Shown here: positions 37,452 to 46,552 of the stretch, piece after piece | Layout of the letters: each line of letters starts with the position of its first letter | Numbering within the stretch: the first letter of the stretch is position 1 | Origin: Thermoanaerobaculum aquaticum | Lineage (GTDB): Bacteria > Acidobacteriota > Thermoanaerobaculia > Thermoanaerobaculales > Thermoanaerobaculaceae | NCBI RefSeq assembly: GCF_000687145.1 | Contig: NZ_JMFG01000008.1 | Span: 26,045-90,044, forward strand | Direction: 5' to 3' | Length of the DNA: 64,000 nucleotides | Position numbers and translations under genes: made by a program | Notes under the pieces: generated by a model | Seen by the model: the letters and a program-made list of their open reading frames with translations, nothing else | Told to the model about the DNA's origin: nothing | Database searches by the model: none

Positions 37452-38609
37452 CTATCCCGCCAACGCCACCACTTTTTGTGCGGCTTCCGCCATGGTGCTC
37501 GCCGGATGCAAAGGCAAACCGGAGCTTGCCAGGATTTCCTTGCCGGCCTCCACGTTGGTGCCTTCCAAACGCACGACGATGGGCAGCTTCACGTCGAGGT
37601 TTTTGGCGGCGGCCACCACGCCGGCAGCAATCATGTCGCAGCGGACGATGCCGCCAAAGATGTTGATAAGCACCGCCTTGACGTTGGGATCCGAAAGCAA
37701 GATGCGAAACGCGTTTTCCACCCTTTCCTGGCTGGCACCGCCACCCACGTCCAGGAAGTTGGCCGGGTTGCCACCGTAGTGTTTGATGATGTCCATGGTG
37801 GCCATGGCCAGCCCGGCGCCGTTCACCATGCAGCCGATGGTGCCGTCCAGCTTGATGTAGTTCAAATCGTACTTGGAGGCCTCCACCTCGAAGGGGTCCT
37901 CCTCGTCCACATCGCGCATGGCGGCAATATCGGGGTGCCGGGAAAGGGCGTTGTCATCAAAGTTCATCTTGGCGTCGAGAGCCAAAACCCGCCCATCCTC
38001 GGTGATCAAAAGCGGGTTGATTTCCGCCAGTGAAGCGTCGGTTTCGTTGTAAGCGCGGGAAAGCGCCTGGGAAAACGTCACAAACTCCTTAAAGGTGTTG
38101 CCTGAAAGACCCAGGGCAAATCCCAGCTTGCGAGCCTGGAACGGGCGCAATCCCAAGACCGGATCAAAGTGTTCCTTGAGGATGGCCTCAGGGTGTTCTT
38201 TCGCCACCTCCTCGATTTCCATACCCCCAAAAGCGGAGGCCATCATCACCGGCAAACCGCGGCTGCGGTCCAAAACCACGCCAAGGTAAAGCTCCCGGTC
38301 AATGGGAAGCGCCTCCTCCACCAGCACCTTCCGCACCAGCTTGCCTTCCGGGCCGGTTTGCACCGAAACCAGCTTCATCCCCAGGATCTGCGAGGCCACC
38401 TGGAAAGCTTCCTCCGGGGAATTGGCCAGCTTCACGCCCCCCGCCTTCCCTCGCCCACCGGCGTGGACCTGGGCCTTCACCACCACGCGGCCACCCAGCT
38501 CCTGGGCGATGCTCTTGGCCTCTTCCGGAGTGGTCGCCAGCCGTCCCCGGGGAACCGCCACCCCGTAACGCGCCAGGATTTCCTTAGCTTGGTATTCATG
38601 AACCTTCAT
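37452..38609 (-). CDS. sucC: Succinyl-CoA synthetase, beta subunit
   Basis: A 385-residue ATP-grasp subunit. It begins [17 protein letters not shown], with [16 protein letters not shown] as the nucleotide loop and FLDVGGGA and [10 protein letters not shown] near the C-terminus. It is the first gene of sucC-sucD-ndk. GGAGG lies seven bases before the start. Confidence 0.97.
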   Translation of the reverse strand: MKVHEYQAKEILARYGVAVPRGRLATTPEEAKSIAQELGGRVVVKAQVHAGGRGKAGGVKLANSPEEAFQVASQILGMKLVSVQTGPEGKLVRKVLVEEALPIDRELYLGVVLDRSRGLPVMMASAFGGMEIEEVAKEHPEAILKEHFDPVLGLRPFQARKLGFALGLSGNTFKEFVTFSQALSRAYNETDASLAEINPLLITEDGRVLALDAKMNFDDNALSRHPDIAAMRDVDEEDPFEVEASKYDLNYIKLDGTIGCMVNGAGLAMATMDIIKHYGGNPANFLDVGGGASQERVENAFRILLSDPNVKAVLINIFGGIVRCDMIAAGVVAAAKNLDVKLPIVVRLEGTNVEAGKEILASSGLPLHPASTMAEAAQKVVALAG

Positions 38610-38625
38610 GGGTGCCTCCAGAAAG

Positions 38626-38679
38626 GCTCGACGTTGAGTCGAGCTTGTGGATTGTGCACGAAATCACGTTCCCTTGCAA
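38626..38679 (-). promoter_or_regulatory. sucC promoter with a 5' stem-loop
   Basis: On the minus strand TTGCAA (38679-38674) and CACAAT (38656-38651) are 17 bases apart. RNA should start near 38644, which is the first base of a perfect hairpin, GCTCGAC-TCAAC-GTCGAGC (38644-38626), that ends 16 bases before the ATG. The mRNA may thus begin with this stem-loop. Confidence 0.5.
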
Positions 38680-38761
38680 GGTGCCGGCTTTTTCTGGTTT
38701 GAAGGGCCAAACTACGGCAGGCAACGCAAGGGGGCACACGGTTTTTTCGTTGGACGGCGGA

Positions 38762-38767
38762 TACAAT
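38762..38767 (+). promoter_or_regulatory. Putative -10 box upstream of the TauE-like gene
   Basis: TACAAT lies about 84 bases before the ATG at 38851. AAGGAGA precedes that ATG, so this mRNA would have a normal leader of about 77 bases. No -35 matches well. Confidence 0.35.
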
Positions 38768-38850
38768 GGCGCGCGAGTTCGGGGGTACGGGTGGAAAAGC
38801 CGCCGGTCCCCCCAGATCGCCAGTGAATTTAGAAGGAGAATCAAAGCGCC

Positions 38851-39726
38851 ATGCCAGGACCCCAGTGTTGGTTCTCGCGGTCACCGCGGCACCCTAGCCT
38901 GCTTCCCCTGGGGATTCTGGGAGGCGCCGCCGTGCTGCTTTCCTCCTGCTCACTGGCCACCTCGGCAAGCACATCCCCCTGGTTCAGCTTTCTGCTTTTT
39001 GCTTTGGTGGGTTTTATTGCTCAGCTCATTGATGGAGCTTTGGGCATGGCCTACGGGGTGAGCTCCAACAGCCTTCTTTTGAGCCTCGGGGTACCCCCTG
39101 CTGCGGCCTCCGCCAGCGTCCATACCGCGGAGGTGGTGGTGACCGGGATTTCCGGGGCCTCCCACTGGAAACTGGGAAACCTCGATCGGGAGCTGGTCAA
39201 GCGCTTGCTGGTGCCCGGGGTTCTGGGTGGTGTTTTGGGAGCCTACGCCCTCACCTCGGTGAACGGCGAGAAGATCAAGCCTTTTATTGCCGCGTACCTC
39301 CTGCTCATGGGGCTGCGCATCGTGCTCAAAGCTCGCAACCACCGAGGGCAGCACCGGCGCGCCTACCGTCACACCAGCCTTTTGGGTTTTTTCGGTGGCT
39401 TTTTAGACGCCATGGGCGGCGGGGGCTGGGGCCCCATCGTCACCACCACGCTTGTGGCCAGGGGCAATCATCCTCGCTACGCCATTGGCTCGGTGAACTT
39501 TTCGGAGTTTTTTGTGACGCTGGCGCAAACCGCCACGTTCATCGTTAGCTTGAGCTACGCCGAACACTGGCGGGTGATTGCCGGTCTAACCCTCGGGGGC
39601 ATGATCGCAGCGCCGCTGGCGGCCCGGATGACCAGGAAGCTGCCTGCAAAGCCCCTCATGATCCTCGTCGGCTCGCTCATCGTGGCTCTCTCGCTGCGAA
39701 CGCTTTGGGTCAGCCTGGCGCGGTAA
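38851..39726 (+). CDS. TauE/SafE-family membrane permease
   Basis: A 291-residue membrane protein with about eight helices and the family repeats: QLIDGALGMAYGVSSNSLL in the first half and GFLDAMGGGGWGPIVTT in the second. This family exports sulfite, sulfoacetate or other sulfur-containing or organic anions. The substrate here is open. It stands alone, divergent from sucC and upstream of a kinase gene. Confidence 0.85.
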   Translation: MPGPQCWFSRSPRHPSLLPLGILGGAAVLLSSCSLATSASTSPWFSFLLFALVGFIAQLIDGALGMAYGVSSNSLLLSLGVPPAAASASVHTAEVVVTGISGASHWKLGNLDRELVKRLLVPGVLGGVLGAYALTSVNGEKIKPFIAAYLLLMGLRIVLKARNHRGQHRRAYRHTSLLGFFGGFLDAMGGGGWGPIVTTTLVARGNHPRYAIGSVNFSEFFVTLAQTATFIVSLSYAEHWRVIAGLTLGGMIAAPLAARMTRKLPAKPLMILVGSLIVALSLRTLWVSLAR

Positions 39727-39772
39727 GCTCTGCCCGCAAGAAACCGGAAGGCAATCGGCGTTGCGTGGCCCG

Positions 39773-39803
39773 GCCCGCGAACCAGGGGCGGGCTTGGGGC
39801 CGG
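39773..39803. repeat. GC-rich nested inverted repeats between permease and kinase genes
   Basis: GCCCGC (39773-39778) can pair with GCGGGC (39788-39793), while CCGGCCC just to its left (39770-39776) can instead pair with GGGCCGG (39797-39803). The two stems exclude each other. No T-run follows, so a plain terminator is not supported. Confidence 0.35.
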
Positions 39804-39861
39804 CAAAAACCGTGCTTAAATCCTATAAGCGGAACGCGCTACCTACGCAGTTCAAAAAGCG

Positions 39862-42378
39862 TTGGCCAAACGATACCCAAGGCCCTACTATGTTCCTGTG
39901 AACCCGGGAACGGTGGTTGGTCACTTCCGCTTGCAAGCTCTCCTGGGGCGTGGCGGCATGGGGGAGGTTTGGCGAGCCAAGGACCTGGTTTTAGGCCGGG
40001 AGGTAGCTTTAAAGTTTTTGCCCGACAAGCTCCTCCACGACCAAGATGCGGTGACGCGGTTTCGTCGTGAAGCGCGGGCGCTAGCGGTGATCAACCACCC
40101 TGGGGTGGCTGCGGTTTACGAGCTGGAGGAAATCCCAAACCCGGAAGCCCCCGAGCAGCCAATTCGCATCATCGTCATGGAGCTTGTGAAAGGCGAGAGC
40201 CTGGACCGCATGGTGGCCCGGGGACCGCTGCCCCTGGAAAGGGTCGTTCCCTTAGCTGAACAGCTGGCTGCGGCGCTCCAAGCGGCGCACGCCGAAGGCG
40301 TTGTTCACCGAGACCTTAAGCCCTCCAACGTAATGGTGGACCAAGCAGGCCACGTCAAGATTTTGGACTTTGGCTTGGCTCGCTTTAAGCCCATGGTCCG
40401 CCCAGGGGATCACGACCGCACCTGGGAGCAGTCCGACTCAGGCGTGGCGGTGGGAACGGCGGCCTACATGCCGCCGGAGCAAATTCTCGGGCAGGAAGCC
40501 GACGAAAAAAGCGACGTCTGGGCCTTTGGTTGCACCGTGGCCGAAATGCTGTGCGGACACCCCCTGGTGCAAGGGGCCAACATCCCGGAAATTGTGGGCC
40601 AAGTGCTCAAGGGGCAGCTCAACTGGAGTGCCCTTCCCAGGGGCGTGCCAAGGCCACTGCGGAGGCTTCTGCAGGCCTGCTGCTCCCTCGAAAAGGAAAA
40701 GCGGCCTTCAACCCAGGACATCATTGCCACCTTGCGACGCTTGCAGCAGCGGCGCCAGGTGCGGCTTCGGGCGCTGGCGGCGGTGGCGGTTTTGGCGTTG
40801 GGGGTTTTGGCCAGTCGGTTGCTTTGGCCCCCAAAACAAGCTTCCCTGTTGGACCCGGACCGCCGCCTCACCGTAAGCGTGAGCTGGAATCCGAAGGAGC
40901 CTTCCCTGGCCACCATGGCTCAGGCCCTGGAGCGAGAAGTTGCCAAGGTGAGCTGGCTTTCCCTGGCCGCACCCCCAGAGGTTGGGGTGCTCCTCAGCTT
41001 GGAGCAAAAAAACGGGGCGGTGGCGCTTTCGGCGGAGAGCCAGGAGGGCCGCCACCGGCGCCGGCTGGCCCGCTGGGAAGCTGAACCGGGCACCTTCGAG
41101 ATGGGCGTGCTGCCTCAGGTCATGAATGTGCTGGAACGGGAGCACATTCGCCGGGACTTGGCCAGCGATGACGCGTTTTTTGGCTTTCTCGTGGAACGGA
41201 CGAGCGACAGCGGAGCCGCCCGCAATTTCCGGGATGCGCTCAGGCTTTACGAGCGCACGCGTTATCGGGAGGCCCGGGAGAAGCTCTCTGCGTCTTTGAA
41301 GGCCGATCCCCAGTTCTGGCCGGCATCGCTGTTTTTGGCCCTGGTGGCCAAGGGCACCGGCGATTTTGCTGAAGCTCCGCGCCGTTTAGCTGAAGCCCAC
41401 AGCTTGTGCCCCCGGCCTTCCAGCACCGAGGCCGTGATCCTGGAAGCGGCGGACGCTTTAGTTTTCGAAGATCACAAGCGACAGGGGGAGGCTCTTACCA
41501 AGGCGCTGGCGCTATTTCCGGACTCCGGCTACCTGCTGTACCGCCTGGCGTTGCTGTACCGGCTGGAGGATCGGCCGGAAAAGGCCATCCCTTTGGCCAA
41601 GAAACTCATCAGGCAAGGTTGGCGCCCCGATTTCAGCCCCACCTGGGAGCTTTTGGCCCACTGCCAGTTGCAGGCCGACCAGGCCAAAGACGCCTTAGAA
41701 ACCTGCTCCGAAGGGCAACGGCGTTTCCCCACCCGCTACCGCCACTGGCTTTACGCGGCCTTTGCTTACCACCGGTTAGGGGAGGAAAGCCAAGCGCGGG
41801 CGACCCTCGAAGAGGCGCTCCGCAAGTATCTGGATTACTCCACGGCTCCGCGACTGACCGCCTATCAGTTCGGCCAGTACTGGGCTTCGCTTTTGCGCTG
41901 GGAGGAAAAGCGTCGCGAGCTCTGGCAGCAGGTGCTAGCGGAAGCGGAAAGGCTTTTGAAGGAGGACCCCAACGATAGCGAGGCGTTGCAGGCCAAAGGG
42001 GACGCGCTTACGGCTTTGGGCAAGCCGGAAGAAGCGCTGGCGGTGTTAAGCACCTTGGCCCAAAGCGAAGGGGCCGGTGCCTACACGTTCATTGGCCTTG
42101 CCCGCGCTCACGCGGCTTTGGGCAACCGGGAAAAGGCGCAGCAAGCCTTAGCCCAAGCCGAAAAGCTCTGGCGGGAGGGAAGCGAGGTGGCCCGGGGAAC
42201 GCTGGCCTATAACATTGCCGCGGCCTGGGCCGTTATGGGCGAGCGGGAAAAAGCAACCCTCTGGCTTGCCCGTAGCAAGGACCTTTACGGCTTCGACCGC
42301 TTGGACCTGCGTCTGGATCCCGATTTCGACCCCCTCCGCCAGGCCGGCTTGCTCCGCCAGTTCGAAGCGCCCCGTTAA
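39862..42378 (+). CDS. Membrane Ser/Thr protein kinase with TPR repeats
   Basis: An 838-residue protein if started at TTG 39862; GTG 39898 is an alternative with 12 residues fewer. The kinase domain (about 20-290) is complete: glycine loop GRGGMGEV, ATP-Lys51 in VALKFL, HRDLKPSN near 150 and DFGLA near 170. A membrane helix lies at about 303-321, and TPR-type helical repeats fill about 450-830. This layout is common in Acidobacteria and Myxococcota. The TPR domain is presumably on the other side of the membrane and may bind ligands. Targets are unknown. Confidence 0.87.
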   Translation: MAKRYPRPYYVPVNPGTVVGHFRLQALLGRGGMGEVWRAKDLVLGREVALKFLPDKLLHDQDAVTRFRREARALAVINHPGVAAVYELEEIPNPEAPEQPIRIIVMELVKGESLDRMVARGPLPLERVVPLAEQLAAALQAAHAEGVVHRDLKPSNVMVDQAGHVKILDFGLARFKPMVRPGDHDRTWEQSDSGVAVGTAAYMPPEQILGQEADEKSDVWAFGCTVAEMLCGHPLVQGANIPEIVGQVLKGQLNWSALPRGVPRPLRRLLQACCSLEKEKRPSTQDIIATLRRLQQRRQVRLRALAAVAVLALGVLASRLLWPPKQASLLDPDRRLTVSVSWNPKEPSLATMAQALEREVAKVSWLSLAAPPEVGVLLSLEQKNGAVALSAESQEGRHRRRLARWEAEPGTFEMGVLPQVMNVLEREHIRRDLASDDAFFGFLVERTSDSGAARNFRDALRLYERTRYREAREKLSASLKADPQFWPASLFLALVAKGTGDFAEAPRRLAEAHSLCPRPSSTEAVILEAADALVFEDHKRQGEALTKALALFPDSGYLLYRLALLYRLEDRPEKAIPLAKKLIRQGWRPDFSPTWELLAHCQLQADQAKDALETCSEGQRRFPTRYRHWLYAAFAYHRLGEESQARATLEEALRKYLDYSTAPRLTAYQFGQYWASLLRWEEKRRELWQQVLAEAERLLKEDPNDSEALQAKGDALTALGKPEEALAVLSTLAQSEGAGAYTFIGLARAHAALGNREKAQQALAQAEKLWREGSEVARGTLAYNIAAAWAVMGEREKATLWLARSKDLYGFDRLDLRLDPDFDPLRQAGLLRQFEAPR

Positions 42379-43601
42379 GCCTCGTCGTGAATGAGCTCGA
42401 AAACTTCCCCTTCGTCCAAGGGCTCGCGACGCTTTTTGGCTTCCGCCAGGATCTTTTTGACTCGTTCCGGTGTGGGTTTGATACCGCGGGTGAGCAGGAA
42501 GTAGCGGACGTTGGAAGCGCCGGAGAAAGGCCCAATGACCACTTCCAGCTTTTGCCCCAAAAGCGACGGGGGAAACGGGCAGTACACCACCTCCGCCCGG
42601 CGCTGGTCCCCTTTTTCCCAGGCCTTCAGGATGGCCGCGGCGTGCACACCGCTAGCCGTGGTAAAAGCATCCCGGCCTGCAACAGGCTGATAGGCAGGGA
42701 TGGAAAGGCCCAAAAGCTCGGCGCCCCGGCGCACAAAGGCCACAAGGTGCTCCAGCTGGCGACGGTGGCTGCCCAACAGGTACAGGTTGAGGAGGAGTTG
42801 CTCCACCGGCGCGTTGCCGGTCCTCTCGCCAATGCCCAAAAGGCTTCCGTGCACCCGGCTGGCGCCGGCCCGGGCTGCCGCCAAGGCGCAGGCCACCGCC
42901 AACCCCCGATCGTTGTGGCCGTGCCAGTCAAGACCCACTTGCGAAAAGCCGTGATGATCCAGAATGCGGCGGGCAAAGGCGGTGAGCGCCTCGGCCCCCC
43001 AGGGACTCAGGCAACCGGTGGTATCGGCCAGACACACCCGGCTGGCGCCGGCCCGCACCACCGTCAGGATGAGGCTTTCCAAATCCTCGGGTGAGGTGCG
43101 AGAGGCATCCTCGGCCACAAAGGTCACCAAAAGCCCGTTTTTTGCGGCAAAACTCACCGCCTCAAAAGCCTTGCGCAAAAGGTGCTCCCGTGCCCAGCCT
43201 TCCACCTGCCGACGGAGGGCCGAAAACCCCAAAAACAGCATGACCTCCAGCGGCACCCCCAGGTTTTGGCTCATGCGCACCAAAGGAGTGATGTCCCGCT
43301 CCAGGGTTCGAGCGGCGCAGTTGGGGGTCAAAGGGAGCTTGGCCCGGGCTATTTCCCGCAAGAGCTCGGTGACCTCCGCTTCCACCCGGGGGCTTGCGGA
43401 GGGCATGCCCAAATCCGCCGCGCTCACACCCGCCTGCGCCGCCAGGTGCAGGTACTCCAGCTTGCCTTCCAGGGGAGGCTCGCGCACCGAGGGACCCTGG
43501 AGGCCGTCCCTCAAGGTTTCGTCGTCAACCTGCACCGCGCCCAGCGGTGGAGCGCCGGCGTCCCAGTGGAAGATCTCTTGGGGCTTTTCGAAAAAAGCCA
43601 T
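42375..43601 (-). CDS. DRE-TIM (LeuA/HMG-CoA lyase family) enzyme
   Basis: A 408-residue Claisen-type lyase or synthase. The barrel starts DDETLRDGLQGPS, close to the DRE motif but with Leu where LeuA has Glu (RDGEQ); HMG-CoA lyase also has RDGLQ. WHGHNDRGLAVA supplies metal-binding His, and GIGERTGNAPVE resembles LeuA. The C-terminal leucine-binding domain of LeuA is absent. It may be a 2-isopropylmalate synthase relative. The crotonase gene lies directly upstream. Stop codons overlap with the convergent kinase gene (TTAA, 42375-42378). Confidence 0.75.
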   Translation of the reverse strand: MAFFEKPQEIFHWDAGAPPLGAVQVDDETLRDGLQGPSVREPPLEGKLEYLHLAAQAGVSAADLGMPSASPRVEAEVTELLREIARAKLPLTPNCAARTLERDITPLVRMSQNLGVPLEVMLFLGFSALRRQVEGWAREHLLRKAFEAVSFAAKNGLLVTFVAEDASRTSPEDLESLILTVVRAGASRVCLADTTGCLSPWGAEALTAFARRILDHHGFSQVGLDWHGHNDRGLAVACALAAARAGASRVHGSLLGIGERTGNAPVEQLLLNLYLLGSHRRQLEHLVAFVRRGAELLGLSIPAYQPVAGRDAFTTASGVHAAAILKAWEKGDQRRAEVVYCPFPPSLLGQKLEVVIGPFSGASNVRYFLLTRGIKPTPERVKKILAEAKKRREPLDEGEVFELIHDEA

Positions 43602-44381
43602 TTAGTAACCGGGGAAGCGGGCAGGACGCTTTTCTAGAAAGGCACTCACGCCTTCCTTGAAGTCCTCGGTGCCGGCGCACAAGCCAAACAGCGCTGCTTC
43701 CATTTGCAGGCCTTCGGCCAGCGGGCCTTCAAGGCCCACGTTCACCGCTTCCAGGCATCGGCTTACCGCCGTGGGCGCTACCGCCAGGATGTCTTCCGCC
43801 AGCTTCTGGGCGATGGCCGAAAGCTCCGCCTGCGGGACCACCCGGTTAACCAACCCCCAGGAGAGGGCGGTGGCGGCGTCAATCATGGCGCCGGTGAGCA
43901 AGAGCTCCAGCGCCCGCCCTTTGCCCACAAGGCGCGGGAGCCGCTGGGTCCCCCCGTAGCCCGGGATCAAGCCGAGCTTGACCTCCGGCTGGCCGAATTT
44001 GGCGTTTTCCGCTGCCACCCGAAGGTGGCAGGCCATGGCCAGCTCCATGCCCCCACCCAAAGCAAAGCCGTTCACCGCAGCAATGACCGGTTTGGGGGCT
44101 TCTTCGATGGTGGAAAACAGCGCTTGCCCACGCCTTGCCAGGGCTTGCGCCTGGGCAGGAGAAAGGCCTTGGAACTCCGCAATGTCCGCACCGGCCACAA
44201 AGGCCTTCTCGCCGGAACCCGTGATCACCACCGCCCCCACGCTGGGCTCCGCCACTGCCTCGGCAAAAGCCCGCTCCAGCGCCGCCAGCACCTCGCGGTT
44301 TAAGGCGTTGAGCTTTTCCGGGCGGTTGATGGTGAGCCAACGAACCCTGCCGCGATCCTCCACGAGCACCACATCCGCCAT
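43602..44381 (-). CDS. Enoyl-CoA hydratase/isomerase family protein
   Basis: A 259-residue crotonase. FVAGADIAEFQ forms the oxyanion hole region, and FALGGGMELAMACH plus GQPEVKLGLIPGYGGTQRLPR carry the two catalytic Glu positions. It hydrates 2-enoyl-CoA or acts on related thioesters. The gene lies directly before the LeuA-like gene (no gap), and GAGGAGGG precedes its start, so both form one operon. The pathway may be acyl-CoA or amino acid breakdown. Confidence 0.88.
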   Translation of the reverse strand: MADVVLVEDRGRVRWLTINRPEKLNALNREVLAALERAFAEAVAEPSVGAVVITGSGEKAFVAGADIAEFQGLSPAQAQALARRGQALFSTIEEAPKPVIAAVNGFALGGGMELAMACHLRVAAENAKFGQPEVKLGLIPGYGGTQRLPRLVGKGRALELLLTGAMIDAATALSWGLVNRVVPQAELSAIAQKLAEDILAVAPTAVSRCLEAVNVGLEGPLAEGLQMEAALFGLCAGTEDFKEGVSAFLEKRPARFPGY

Positions 44382-44446
44382 AGAACCCTCCTCAAGGGCA
44401 AGATGATGCTCCTGTCTTGAACTTTGGGCAACCCCCCACCGCCAGC

Positions 44447-44475
44447 TTGACAGCCGCGGCGAGAGGCAATATATT
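44447..44475 (+). promoter_or_regulatory. Strong sigma70-like promoter for the DUF1858-PDO operon
   Basis: TTGACA (44447-44452) and TATATT (44470-44475) are exactly 17 bases apart, the best match in the window. RNA would begin near 44482, with GGAG (44489-44492) eight bases before the ATG at 44501. Confidence 0.7.
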
Positions 44476-44500
44476 ACCGTTTGGTGATGGAGTTATGAAT

Positions 44501-44713
44501 ATGAAACCGCTCACGCCCGACATAACCGTTGAAGAGCTCATCGAGCAAATCCCCGAAGCACCAGGGGTACTGCGGCGCTTCGGGATCATCTGCATCCAGT
44601 GCGGTGAGCCCGTGTGGGGCACGCTTGGGGAGCTGGCCAAGGAAAAAGGCATCACCGATTTGACCGAGGTTCTCCGGGCCCTGAACGAAGCAGGAAAGAC
44701 AAAGGAGGGTTAA
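44501..44713 (+). CDS. DUF1858 domain protein
   Basis: A 70-residue protein with the DUF1858 pattern: MKPLTPDITVEELIEQIPEA at the N-terminus and then a CIQCG dithiol. This small domain occurs with hybrid-cluster and redox proteins and is thought to have redox function. ATG 44501 fits the Shine-Dalgarno spacing; ATG 44495 is an alternative. It lies three bases before the PDO gene in one operon. Confidence 0.82.
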   Translation: MKPLTPDITVEELIEQIPEAPGVLRRFGIICIQCGEPVWGTLGELAKEKGITDLTEVLRALNEAGKTKEG

Positions 44714-44716
44714 GGC

Positions 44717-45361
44717 ATGGCATTGCTTTCCGAAAAAGACGCCAAGAAGGTTCAAGAGATCCTGAACGCGCTTCCGGCCACGGTGGAAGTGCATTTTTTC
44801 ACCCAGGAGCTGGAGTGCCAGTTTTGCCGGGAAACCGGCGAGCTGCTGCGGGAGCTGGCCGCCCTTTCGCCAAAATTGAAGCTCATGGAGCATGACTTCC
44901 TGCTGGATAAAGACGCGGCGTCGGCGTTTGGTGTAGAGATGGTGCCGGCCATCGTACCGGTGGGCCCCGCCGGGGATTTGGGGCTGCGCTTTTACGGCAT
45001 TCCCGCCGGCTACGAGTTCGCCAGCCTCCTGGAAAGCTTCAAGCTGGCTGCCGGGGCCGATCCCGAGCTTGCCGACGAGACAAAGGAGTTCCTGTCTCAG
45101 CTGGCCCATGAGCTGGAGCTGGAGGTTTACGTCACCCCCACCTGCCCTTACTGCCCCGGGATGGTGGTGAACGCCTTCCGCCTGGCCGCCGCCTCGCCGA
45201 AGGTGAAAGCCGCCATGGTGGAGGCCACGGAGTTTCCCCATTTGGCCATCCGCTACCAGGTGCGGGGGGTACCGCGTACCGTCATCAACCGGGGACAGGC
45301 CTACATCGAGGGGCTGGTGCCGGAGTCCCATTTGGTGGAAACGCTCCAAAGCCTCTCCTAA
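44717..45361 (+). CDS. Glutaredoxin-like protein disulfide oxidoreductase (PDO type)
   Basis: A 214-residue protein with two thioredoxin folds. The active sites are CQFC (34-37) and CPYC (143-146), and cis-Pro motifs are at VPAIVP and VPRTV. Such double-fold PDOs occur in thermophilic archaea and bacteria, where they form intracellular disulfides or reduce peroxiredoxins. Coupling to DUF1858 suggests a shared redox route. There is no signal peptide, so it is cytosolic. Confidence 0.9.
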   Translation: MALLSEKDAKKVQEILNALPATVEVHFFTQELECQFCRETGELLRELAALSPKLKLMEHDFLLDKDAASAFGVEMVPAIVPVGPAGDLGLRFYGIPAGYEFASLLESFKLAAGADPELADETKEFLSQLAHELELEVYVTPTCPYCPGMVVNAFRLAAASPKVKAAMVEATEFPHLAIRYQVRGVPRTVINRGQAYIEGLVPESHLVETLQSLS

Positions 45362-45391
45362 CGTGCAGCCCTGTCGTGGCATGATGGGAGG

Positions 45392-46510
45392 GTGAGAGCA
45401 CTCGCCCGGGGTTTTCTGGCGGCGGCTTGCCTGATCGCCCTTTGCTGCCAAACGGCGCGGACTCCAATTTTTCTTTCCCACGAGCAGTGGGTGGAGGAGG
45501 TTCGCAAGCGAGGGGTGGATCCCAGCCGCATTCCCAACCCCTTGCAGGTCACCGACTCCATGCGGCAAGCCGCCAACCTGTGGGCGGGACCGGGCGATCC
45601 GCCGGTTCGTTTGGAGAGGCTTCAGCGGGCACTTTTCGACCCCGACCAGTTCCCGTTCACCTACTTCACCCGCGGAACCCTCACTGCCGCCGAAGCTTTT
45701 TTCCGCCGGGAAGGCAACTGCCTTTCGTTCACGAACCTCTTTGTGGCCCTGGGGCGGTCGCTGGGGATCCCGGTAACCACTGCCCTCGTCCAACGGATCA
45801 TTGGCTCCGAACGGGAAGGCGATTTGATCGTGGTGAACACTCACGTGGTGGCGGTGCTGGAGTACGGTGGCGGTTTCTACACTTACGATTTCGACCGCTC
45901 GCGCCAGGTTAAGCCGGTGCGAATCAAGCCCCTGGACGACATGTGGATCACCGCGCTTTACCTCAACAACCGGGGCGCTGACGAGCTGCGGGCCGGGCAC
46001 CCCGAGGTGGCGCTCCGCTTCTTCCAGGATGCGGTGGCCCTGGCTCCCACCTTTGCCCCGGCCTGGGCCAACCTGGGGGTAGCCTACCGGCGCGTGGGCG
46101 ATACCCCCCAGGCGCTTTCCGCCTACCGCCGGGCCTTGGAGTTGGAACCCTCAAACCCCACGGTGCTTTCTAACCTGGCTTCCCTCTTCCGGTCCTTAGG
46201 CCGGGAGCAAGAAGCCCAGCAAGCCCTCCGCGCTGCCAACCTCGCCCAGGCTAGCCCCCACCAGCTCCTGGTGAGAGGCGACGTGGAGCTGGCCGCCGGC
46301 CGCTTTGCCGAAGCAAAAAAACTCTACCGTCGGGCCCTGCGCCTGAACCCCCAGCTGGTGGACGCTGTCCTCGCCCTGGCCCGCGCGGAGCTGGCCGAAG
46401 GGCATCTGGAAAAAGCCAAACGGCTGGTGAACAAGGCCTCCAAGTTAAGCCCTCAGGACCCGCGGGTGCAAGCTCTCAAAGAGGAGCTCGCCGGGCGTCC
46501 CAACCGGTAG
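45392..46510 (+). CDS. TPR protein with an N-terminal transglutaminase-like domain
   Basis: A 372-residue protein beginning with a hydrophobic leader that ends CCQ, perhaps a non-canonical lipobox. A transglutaminase-like domain (about 60-185) has the triad Cys in GNCLSFTNL, His in NTHVVAVL and Asp in YDFD. TPRs follow (about 190-372; AWANLGVAYRRVGDTPQALS). GGGAGG directly abuts the GTG, and CATGAT lies six bases before it, matching the leaderless layout. It may act on peptides at the envelope. Confidence 0.8.
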   Translation: MRALARGFLAAACLIALCCQTARTPIFLSHEQWVEEVRKRGVDPSRIPNPLQVTDSMRQAANLWAGPGDPPVRLERLQRALFDPDQFPFTYFTRGTLTAAEAFFRREGNCLSFTNLFVALGRSLGIPVTTALVQRIIGSEREGDLIVVNTHVVAVLEYGGGFYTYDFDRSRQVKPVRIKPLDDMWITALYLNNRGADELRAGHPEVALRFFQDAVALAPTFAPAWANLGVAYRRVGDTPQALSAYRRALELEPSNPTVLSNLASLFRSLGREQEAQQALRAANLAQASPHQLLVRGDVELAAGRFAEAKKLYRRALRLNPQLVDAVLALARAELAEGHLEKAKRLVNKASKLSPQDPRVQALKEELAGRPNR

Positions 46511-46552
46511 TACCCTTTATAGCGCCGGGTAGCAACGAAAGGAGCGAGCAAC

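Noticed and set aside
44474-46000. Long minus-strand open frame across the DUF1858, PDO and TPR genes
   Set aside because: It covers three well-supported genes on the other strand and has no family signature.
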